A DNA stretch of 64,000 bases from Plantago major (taxonomy: Eukaryota > Streptophyta > Magnoliopsida > Lamiales > Plantaginaceae), in assembly GCA_026545765.1 (NCBI GenBank), contig CM048839.1, positions 42,578,677-42,642,676 on the forward strand, in the 5' to 3' direction. The notes under the pieces are model-generated. The model was not told where the DNA came from, made no database searches, and saw nothing but the letters and a program-made list of their open reading frames with translations. Below, piece by piece: positions 56,213 through 64,000 of the stretch (positions within the stretch are counted from its first letter, which is position 1; the number at the start of each line of letters is the position of its first letter). The position numbers and the translations under genes are program-made.

Positions 56213-57112
56213 TCAAAAGCGTGTACGAAAAGGGAGTTGGTGGCGTGATTTCTGCCTCTCTCGAGTGATTCCCATTGTTTCGAATGTAGTGATTACGAGA
56301 CCAAAGTGCATATTGGCCTTTGGCTCAGCAAGGCCATTGATGATTTTGGGCTCAAATTCCTCAATATGTCCAAGGAATTTGTTGAAGGCGTACTTCCCCC
56401 AATTGAAGTGGGTTTCCTGCCCTTCATGCTTCTTGTTCAGAAGAAGCATCATCATCCATCTCTCCATGCTTATCTGGTCTACTCCACCTTTGTTTCCATC
56501 AAAGCAACGGACCAGAATAAGAGCTAAAGTACTCCAGTGTTTCTGGAGATGACTAGTTCTGATGGCCTTGTAACAAAGTCTCTGGCAACCTTTTGCATTT
56601 TCTAACTGGATTGCTTCAAATAGCTCTTTGACGCCTTGAATCATGGAAGCGTCCTTGATGTTGATGTCTTCAAAAGTTCCTCGATTTTTCAATCGGAGTA
56701 TCTTGCAGAAAGTCTTGCAGTCTAGAACAATTTCTTGTCCTTGGACTTCAGTCTGCATGTATTTTTCTTCTTCATCATTTACAACGTTTGTGAAGATTCT
56801 GGAGTTGTTATAGAACTCCAGTACATCCAGTGTGGATAGTCCACTGGGTGCAGCAAATAGAAGCTTGTAGATATGGAAATTCTTCAGCATTCCCAATATC
56901 AGTTTCCTTTCTGGTTTTGAAGGTATAACTGCTGGTACATATCTCTTCACTAGAAAAGCTCCCCAATTCATTTTGTGGTTTGGGTTCGGTCGATGGGGTA
57001 AACTTTCCTGTATAGGCGTTTATTCAACACCTTAAGTTCCTTTCCTCCTTGCTTTTCGTGAGAGCGGATAATCTGACCTTAGGGTTCTTGGTGGTCATCT
57101 TCTTGGGTGCCA
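56213..57112 (-). pseudogene. Extra gene, N-terminal domain
   Basis: The long frame 56213-56971 has globular composition: MNWGAFLVKRYVPAV, KNFHIYKLLFAAPSGL, LDVLEFYNNSRIFTN, VQGQEIVLDCKTFCKILRLK, WSTLALILVRCF, ISMERWMMMLLLNKK. The FY-N ... V-G-E-I ... F-x-x-I-L pattern resembles the decayed ORF at 22017-22240. Upstream 57112-57050 encodes MAPKKMTTKNPKVRL in a frame that is shifted relative to it. The frame is lost after QKSRHQLPFR and resumes in another frame near 56160. Confidence 0.6.
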
Positions 57113-57284
57113 TTACTTATATAGAGTTTTGAGTGAGTGTTTTTCAGATGAATTTTGCACAATTAATCGAGATTAGTCTGTCTTTTCAGAAGACTAAGCA
57201 CAATAAGTTGAGTTTGCAGAGGGGGTTTTGCAGAAATCTTGAGAGATTTTGCTGTTTTGATGCAAGTTTGAAATTTCGGAATTG

Positions 57285-57324
57285 GTAAAAGTGTTTGTCT
57301 TTTGCCAAAATCCTATATATATAG
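57285..57324 (-). promoter_or_regulatory. TATA-like box upstream of the extra gene
   Basis: CTATATATATAG at plus 57313-57324, palindromic and therefore readable on the minus strand. It lies about 200 nt before the putative ATG at 57112, with a CT/CA-rich leader in between. It could drive a separate transcript from inside the element. Confidence 0.4.
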
Positions 57325-58033
57325 CAGACAAAATGTACATAGATACAACATACATATAGCTGGATATGAATGCGTGTCTTTGCATCTGCATAGGCGTGGT
57401 ACGTCCTTTGTACTTCATTAAATGCGTAGTGGGCCATGTCTGCATTTATCAACAGACATTACTTTCCTTGTTTTAATCTCAATCGTTGAGATCAAACATT
57501 TATTCATCAAGGGCTTATATTGAATATCTTGTAATGATATCAATCAACAAAAATGGTAATGTGCCGACTTGATGGATTTTTAATATGCTACATTCATTGT
57601 GTCACTTTAGTAAAGAGTAGGAATACTTAATCGTTTGATCTTATCATTCTGAGTGTCAAGTCCTTATCTATATATTGTTTATCATCAAAATGGTAAAAAT
57701 ACAAGACATTGCACATATTTGACTTTCAGAACTTATACCTTTTGGGCTTTGTGTGTCCATTTCTCTTTATGACTAAATAGCTTTCTGAATTCAAGTGTCA
57801 GAAGCTTCAGTTGTTTGAATATATTTGACCCACTCTCAGTAAGTAAGTTCTAGTCTTATTTACTTATTAAGTGTGTACCAACCTTTGCCTTTCTGGATAC
57901 CCGTTCCAGAAATGTTTTGCCTTTCTGAGTGTTGCAACTCAGAACCCTTTGCATCACATCTTATCAACTTGGCTTTCGAGAACACATTCTCGGAGGCCTA
58001 CTCATTCGGACTTTAGAGATTCAGGACAATTTT
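57325..58033 (-). other. Spacer between Copia pol and the extra gene
   Basis: Non-coding. Contains repeated TTTCTGA/TTTCTGG words and a stretch (ACTACGCATTTAATGAAG on the minus strand) that recalls the U3 of the element's own LTR (ACTATGCATTAAATGCAT). Confidence 0.5.
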
Positions 58034-59881
58034 TCAGTCCTTAGGCAACTCCATTAATCCAAGATTGTGTCTCAAAGTCAAGAACCGGCTTTCTTGTAAG
58101 GGCTTAGTGAAGATATCTGCAAGTTGGTCTTCTGTGCCAATCTTGAGTATCTCTATATTGCCTTTCTCAACATGGTCTCTGATGAAGTGGTGTCTAACAT
58201 CAATGTGCTTTGTTCTGGAATGGAACTTGGGGTTCCGTGTGATTGCAATAGCACTTGTGTTATCACAGAAAATGGGAGTTTTCTCTTCATTGAGTCCATA
58301 GTCTCTGAGTTGTTGTTGAATCCACAGAATTTGTGTTGCACAACAACCAGCAGCAGTATATTCAGCCTCTGTGGTAGAAGTTGCAATTGAGTTTTGTTTC
58401 TTGCTAAACCATGAGATAAGTCTAGTTCCCAGAAACTGACAAGTTCCTGAGGTACTTTTCCTATCAAGCATTGATCCAGCATAATCAGCATCTAAGTAAC
58501 CAGCCAAACTCAATCCACTTTCTTTAGGATACCACAACCCTACATCTATTGTACCTATCACATACTTTAATACTTTCATAGCAGTGTTGTAGTGTGATTG
58601 CATTGAATTTGTTTGAAATCTAGCACACACTCCAACTGCATATTGAATATCAGGTCTGCTTGCAGTAAGGTAAAGTAGTGAACCTATCAATTTCCTATAC
58701 TTGTGTTCATCAACACTCTTATCTGATTCAGTATAGGTCATCTTGGTTCATATGCTCAGGGGTATCTTAGCATTCTTTTTAGAAGGCTTAAGATTGAACT
58801 TTGTGAGCATGTCTTTTGCATACTTTGTCTGACTAATGAATATTCCATCAATGAGTTGCTTGACTTGCAATCCTAGGAAATAGTTCAATTCTCCCATCAT
58901 GCTCATCTCAAATTTACTTTTCATGAGATTTGTAAAGTCATCACAAAGTTGCTTGTCCTTAGATCCAAATATAATGTCATCAACATATACTTGAACTAAG
59001 AGTAGTTATCCATCATGATTTAAAGTAAACAAAGTTTTATCAACTTCACCTTTCTTGAAACCACTTTCCAGAAGGTATTTGGCCAAAGTGTCATACCATG
59101 CTCTTGGAGCCTGTTTCAGTCCGTAAAGAGCTTTCTGTAGCTTATAGACCATTCTACTTTCTGAGGAAACTTCAAAGCCAGGTGGTTGCTCAACATAGAC
59201 TTCCTCAGCAAGTTCACCATTCAAGAATGCACTTTTGACATCCATCTGATAAACTTTAAAATCTTTATGAGCTGCAAAGGCCAGAAAGAGTCTTATTGCA
59301 TCCAATCTGGCAACTGGTGCATATGACTCATCAAAATCTAAACCTTCAGTCTGGGTGAATCCCTTGGCAACCAATCTTGCTTTGTTTCTGGTTATTTCAC
59401 CAGATTCATTCATCTTGTTTCTGAAAACCCACTTAGTTCCAATCACAGATATTCCTTCTACAAATGGAACTAGTTTCCAGACTTTGTTTCTTTCAAACTG
59501 ATCCAACTCTTCTTGCATTGCAGAGATCCAGTCTTGGTCTCTTAATGCTTCTTCTATAGTTTTTGGTTCAATGTTTGAGATAAAACATCCAAAGAGAGAA
59601 TTAGCATTTTCAGCTATTGCTCTCCTAGTCCTAACACCTTGATTGATTGGTCCAATCACATCTTTTGCAGGATGATCCTTGATCCATCTCATCATGGATT
59701 TAGGGCTAGTAGGGTCAACATTTATGTGATCTGAATGCGAATCACTATGATACTTCTTCAGTATCTGTGACATTTTGCACCTCAGAAGGGCGGTGAATGT
59801 CTGACACTTGCTCAGTGTGAGAGCTTTCTGGGACATGCATGTCAGAGAGGTCATTTCCAGAGTTAGCTCTCTGATGAACAT
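58034..59881 (-). pseudogene. Copia reverse transcriptase and RNase H (two nonsense codons)
   Basis: RT from [34 protein letters not shown] and [15 protein letters not shown] to [17 protein letters not shown] at 59006-59008 precedes the catalytic YVDDIIFG, which is preserved, and a TGA at 58748-58750 precedes the RNase H part. RNase H runs from MTYTESDKS through SRPDIQYAVG, DADYAGSMLDRKSTSG, SIATSTTEAEYTAA, FCDNTSAIAI, NPKFHSRTKHIDVRHHFI to DIFTKPL. All polymerase and RNase H catalytic residues that I can place are present; only the stops disable it. The frame joins integrase with a small shift near 59760. Confidence 0.92.
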
Positions 59882-61380
59882 CTTCAGTTTTCATTTCTGG
59901 AATTCTCATAGGAAATTCTTCATCATGTCTGAGAATCATCTGGTTGTTACTAGGCATTTCATGATTTTCTTCGTCAGAGTCATCCTCCCTTTCCATAATG
60001 ATGTTTTTCCTTTCTGAAGGTTCCTCTTCAGCATCCTTTATCATTAGTTCCTTGAACTTTTCTGAGAGTTCATCAGCAAGGGTTGTTTTCTTGCTTCCTT
60101 CATAGAATACAACATGAACTGATTCTTCAATCTTCTTTGTTCTCTTGTTGTAAACTCTGTATGCTTTGCTATTCATAGAATAACCAAGAAACACTCCTTT
60201 ATCTGCCTTTGGTTGAAATGTTCTTAGATACTTTTTTCCATTGTTAAGAACAAAACATCTACAACCAAATACTTTTAGATGTTTGATATTAGGGGGTCTA
60301 CCAACCAAGAGTTCATATGGGGTCTTGTCATGGTGTTTGTTTATCAAACATACATTACGAGTGTAGCATCTTGTGTTTCTGACTTCAACCCAATAAACTT
60401 CACTTATCTCGATGTCGCCTAGCATTGTCCTTGCTGCTTCTTTAAGTGTTCTATTTTTCCTTTCTGCAACACCATTTTGTTGTGGTGTTCTTACAGAGGA
60501 AAGTTGGTGTTGTATACCTTTGCTGGTACAAAATTCCTTTATGTACTGGTTGATAAACTCAGTACCATGGTGCTCTCGATTGCAGATACCTTGTCATTTT
60601 CATGACTTCAAGCTTATTCAGAAGTTTGGTATCTCCACCCTTGCATCGATTTGTGCTTGTAAAGACAACCCAAGTCAATCTTGAGAAGTCATCTATAACA
60701 ACAAGACCATACTTCTTTCCTGCATAACTAGTTACAGATGATTCAAAAAGATCCATGTGTAATAGTTGCAGTGGTCTAACACTAGAGTGTCTGGTTTTGG
60801 ACTTGAAAGAGATTTTAGATTGTTTTCCCATCTGACAGGCAGAACGGATACCATCCTTTCTGAAAGATGTTTTCGGAAGGCCAACCACTAACTCTTTCTT
60901 GGGAAGTTTGTTCAGAGTTTTGAAATTCAAATGACTCATTCTTTTGTGCCATAACCAGTGCTCTTCTGTGTGACCTGATTGACTCACCATGAGACATTCT
61001 TCAGTTGTGGCAGATGCCCAATCGGCAACATAAAGACTTCCTTTCCGCCGAGCAACCAAGACTGTCTGCTTTGACTCATTGTCAATAAGTTTGCAATACT
61101 TTGCTTTGAATTTCACAGTAAATCCCTTGTCTGCAAACTGGCTCATGCTAAATAGATTATATTTCAAACCCTTAACATGTAATACGTCAGTGATTGTTAA
61201 TGATCCTAATTTGACGTTGCCAAATCCCAAAGAGGGATTTAATTCTCCTCCAGCAAATCTGATGTCTGGTCCATTGTTGCAAGCTTTGTAGTTAACCAGA
61301 TTTGCTTTGTCTCCTGTCATGTGCTTTCCGCATCCACTATCAAATAGCCATTGAGCCTTAGTCCAAGAGGCGTTCTGCAC
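59745..61380 (-). pseudogene. Copia protease and integrase (frameshifted, catalytic Asp lost)
   Basis: Protease motif WLFDSGCGKHMTGD near 61345. Pre-integrase finger LWLWHKRMSHLNFKTLNKL followed by RSACQMGKQ, where the first Cys of the usual C-x2-C is Arg. Integrase core: first Asp in LLHMDLFESSV, then DDFSRLTWVVF. A frameshift near 60600 precedes the second Asp, which is His (HHGTEFINQYIKEF). The Glu in GVAERKNRTLKEAAR is intact. The C-terminus has HLKVFGCRCFVLNNGKK, GVFLGYSMNSKAYRVYN and a Ser/Glu-rich tail. Confidence 0.92.
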
Positions 61381-61481
61381 AAAACAGGAAACAGGAGTTA
61401 GGTTCTTGCTTCAGAGATAGAACCATTTAGACTAAACATTCTTCCAGTAGGAATCCACATTGTAGTGAATTTCTTGGGAGT

Positions 61482-63870
61482 TTATTTTTGTCTAACTTGA
61501 TCAGAAGGAGATGCAATAAAATCAGTAATTTTGATCTCAATCTTCCTTCTTGAGGTGTTTCTAGGTGTTCCTTTTGGTGCTTTCTGGACCACAGGTTTAC
61601 TGGGTTGCTTTTCAGCAAACTTAGCCTTTCTGGCCAGGTTCCTTCTAGCTCTGGCATTCAGTTTTTCAGTGGCTTGAGATTTCTTCCACTTCTGTCTATT
61701 GCTACGTGCAATATCAGCCTTGCGCCATTGTTCTTGTCCTTCCTTATATTGTTGTAGAAGAACTTTTCCAATAGCACGATAGCCAATGCCATTTCGAACA
61801 CCTTTAGCTTTCTGAATGCGCTCTTCAGAAGCCTTACTAGTTTCTGCACCATCTTTATTTTCATAAAATGGTACAGTTGAGAATTTGCCTATTCCAACAA
61901 TTCTTCCCTTCCTAGTAATATAGCAATGTGGATGGTTGCATGTCTGAGGGTTGTGTTTCTTTTCAGAAACCTTATCCACATGTTTCTTGTGAACTTGTTG
62001 TTCTTTCAAAGGCTGAGTTGCTACTCCTTTTCCTTTGTCAACTACCCTAGCTTTCTGACCAATGCTATAGGTGGTTGAAGAACCATTCTGTTGACTTTTT
62101 ACAAAGGTCAACCTTTCATCACTCTTCTTCAGAGGAAATGAATTACTCGATTGTTCATCAAGTCCAAGTCCACCTTTCTCAGAGGGATCTCTCAGATAGG
62201 ATTGAACCTCAGTGAGAGTGTCACTAGCCTTTGCATAAGATTGGAAGGATAGCTCTTTCTTTCTGAGTTCTTCATTCTCATAAAGCAGCTTCATCATTTT
62301 CTTATTAAGTTCATCCAAGGCTAGTTTGTGAGAATTTTCATTCTCAGAAGATACTCGGTCAACTCATAAGACAAAAATAAAGGCTATTTCAGCGTTCTTG
62401 TTCTCAGATACTCTGGTTAGCTCAGAAACCTCTTTTTCAAGAGTTTCTTTGCTTTCCTCTAGAATTCTGGTTTTGGATTTTGCTTCCAGAAATTCTTTCT
62501 CATAACGATCCAATTCACTCTTGACCAACTCCAGATCCTCAATTCCATCATCACTCTCATAGTACAGAAATTGTGAATTGTTAGTTACCTCATCAGCCAT
62601 AAGACACATTTCAATATTGGAGATGCGGACCGACAATCTCGGCAACTCCACATTTCATTCTTCTTAAGACCGAAGTCGATTACATCGTGGGTGATTCCAC
62701 ACAATTCTGGTGATGGTAGGTTTGAGTCATCTGAATCTCCATCTTCAGAATCTGTCTCAATGTCTAGAGCATCAAGTTGAATTTGAATCTTCTTCCTTTC
62801 TTTAGTCAGTAAGGCCCTTTGATTTCTTTTGAAATTTCTTTTGTCCTTCCTGTCACCTGTCTTGTGTTTGTTTAAAGCAGGACAATCTCTCTTGAAGTGA
62901 CCAGGCTTTTGACAATAGAAGCAGATGTCATTTCCTATTTCTGCAGCTTCAGTACTATCTGAATGGGGGTGTTCAGAGAGTTGTTCATTTGTATATTCTT
63001 GTACTGATGATAGTTTGGGCCAAGATGCTTTTTCAGCTTTTCTTTAGCTTTTCTTCTCTCAATCTCTTGACTCACAAATTTCTTCATGTGTCTTACTGCA
63101 AGAGCATTTTCTTCAGATGCTTCTTTGGTATCCTTCTTTTCAGACGTACCTTGAGAAATTAGAGCAACACTTTGTAGCTTTTCAGCTGTTTGTTCTCTCT
63201 GAGTTGTCTCATAGTCTACAGTAGCAAGATGAGAAAAGAGCTCTACTGGAGTAATATTTGGCATCCCTTGATTGAAATAAAAGAACTTGGTGTGTTCCCA
63301 GTTGTGATTGAGACTTCTGACAATAGTCTTGATCTTTTCTGACTGGGAGTATCTATTGCTTTCACCAAGTGCATCCATATCACTCATAAGAGTAGTAAAT
63401 CTGAAATCAAGTTCTTCCAGAGTTTCAGTGGGACCTTGTTTGAAGTTTTGGAACTTCAATTTAAGAACTTCGAACTTGTTTTCTTTGGTTTCTCGGTTCG
63501 CATGATTTCTTCAATCAATTGCCAGGCAACTTTCGCCGTTTTAGCACCCCACAGTTTACACTGTATGTGCTCAGGTGTCGATCTGATGATGATATTACGA
63601 GCTTGACCATCCAATCTGTGTCTCTTGGCATCTTCAGATGTCCAGAGCTCTCTTGGCTTGTCTTCATACATAATGCTTCCACGAGCAATATGACTACTAT
63701 CACTAGCAGCCATATCCTCGCTTTCATCTTCCTTGTCTGAGGCTTTTCTTCCATCAGACACCTCAGTAACTTGTTTGAGTTGTCTAATTTTGATAGGCCC
63801 TTCATTGATGACATAGATCATTTCGTCACTAATGGCCTCCAGATGGAGCATCATGTTGTTCTTCCATTTC
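61482..63870 (-). pseudogene. Copia Gag, long Sirevirus-type (frameshifted)
   Basis: Order on the minus strand: N-terminal gag helices (63456-63854: WKNNMMLHLEAISDEMIYVI, SEDMAASDSSHIARG, TPEHIQCKLWGAKTAKVAWQ), UBN2-type core (62935-63459: MKFQNFKQGPTETLEELDF, IVRSLNHNWEHTKFFYFN), one CCHC zinc knuckle (62882-62923: CFYCQKPGHFKRDC), a coiled coil (62364-62651: ELVKSELDRYEKEFLEAK), and a long basic C-terminus (61482-62318). Frame changes occur near 63870, 62930, 62660 and 62340. The length of about 800 codons with a coiled coil after the knuckle is usual for Sireviruses. Confidence 0.85.
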
Positions 63871-64000
63871 TCGTAGTTTTTAGTTTCAGAATGGGTGCAT
63901 CACTCAGAGACATACCTGCACACTTAACACACAAATTATATAGTCCTCAGAGAGGGACAAAGTTTCTTCACCAATCTGGGATCTAGGTTCAGTGCAGAAG

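Larger units (their letters stand above)
51956..57112 (-). pseudogene. Extra multi-exon gene between Copia pol and 3' LTR
   Basis: One gene read on the minus strand. Putative ATG at 57112 (MAPKKMTTKNPKVRLSAL), about 200 nt after a TATA-like box. First coding region to 55532, four short exons (55453-55349, 55267-55160, 55082-54933, 54852-54736) and a long last exon from 54654. All five introns (77-81 nt) are GT-AG and in phase 0. The product would exceed 1,500 residues: a globular N-terminal domain, acidic repeats, a coiled coil, basic patches and a charged C-terminal domain. No signal peptide or membrane helix is visible. The gene has at least four lesions (frame changes near 57040, 56215 and 52970, and a TAG at 53224). 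I do not recognise the family beyond a loose likeness of the N-terminus to plant-mobile/PF20167-type proteins. Confidence 0.6.
50142..64000 (-). mobile_element. Sirevirus-like Copia retrotransposon with an extra intron-bearing gene
   Basis: Minus-strand order from the right edge: gag (about 63,900-61,480), protease, integrase, RT and RNase H (61,380-58,034), a 0.9-kb spacer with a TATA-like box, an extra gene (57,112-51,956), polypurine tract, 3' LTR. The 5' LTR and primer site lie beyond the window. The long gag with coiled-coil stretches, the AAAAAGGGGG-type tract directly before TGTTAG, and a gene between pol and the 3' LTR are features of the Sirevirus lineage of Copia. pol is disabled by stops and a catalytic change. 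Confidence 0.85.

Noticed and set aside
51956-57112. Envelope-like protein as the name for the extra Copia gene
   Set aside because: Position alone suggests it, but there is no signal peptide, hydrophobic fusion or membrane segment; nuclear-type basic patches and coiled coils argue otherwise.
1-64000. CRISPR array or bacterial operon
   Set aside because: No regularly spaced short repeats; the sequence is plant nuclear DNA with introns, MITEs and LTR elements.

Overview
This window is nuclear DNA of a flowering plant, almost certainly a eudicot. The evidence is an AT-rich background, a nuclear-type tRNA gene, a MIR172 hairpin, and dense nests of plant transposon families: Copia and Gypsy LTR retrotransposons, a LINE, a tRNA-derived SINE, and Stowaway, PIF/Harbinger-like, hAT and CACTA elements. 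I cannot name the species. Only two host genes are well supported: a tRNA-Thr(UGU) at 8093-8164 and a MIR172 locus on the minus strand with its hairpin at 34233-34335.

Layout. 1-9.8 kb: gene-poor DNA with many MITEs, a CACTA 3' end, microsatellites and the tRNA. 9.8-19.3 kb: a complete minus-strand Gypsy-type element (9815-19317) with 1.7-kb LTRs and a 5-bp target duplication; it has a gag remnant but no pol, and gag is split by a hAT MITE. 20-23.5 kb: a plus-strand LTR of the same family, a decayed plant-mobile-type ORF split by a Stowaway MITE, and a LINE RNase H remnant. 23.9-24.0 kb: an orphan promoter-like cluster of three CACGTG boxes plus a TATA box. 25-28 kb: a 5'-truncated LINE with a perfect 14-bp target duplication, inserted at the edge of a Stowaway MITE and followed by a CACTA end and a duplicated flank. 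28-39 kb: MITEs, small duplications, LTR-like remnants and MIR172.

39.4-64 kb is a nest of LTR elements. A decayed plus-strand Copia (39363-42712) is cut inside its reverse transcriptase by a minus-strand Gypsy of the same family as the first one (42713-49251). That Gypsy carries a SINE in its LTR and is itself cut in RNase H by a plus-strand Copia LTR (49252-50128). From about 50.1 kb to the right edge runs a minus-strand Sirevirus-like Copia: 3' LTR, polypurine tract, an unusual extra gene, then pol and gag reading toward higher coordinates.

The most interesting object is that extra gene (51956 to about 57112, minus strand), lying between pol and the 3' LTR. It has five canonical GT-AG introns of 77-81 nt, all in phase 0, which separate small acidic exons of 105, 108, 150 and 117 nt. 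A TATA-like box lies about 200 nt upstream of its putative start. Its long product has coiled-coil, acidic and basic stretches and no visible membrane segment, so an envelope role is not supported. Introns and a private promoter in an element copied through RNA are unexpected and deserve checking.
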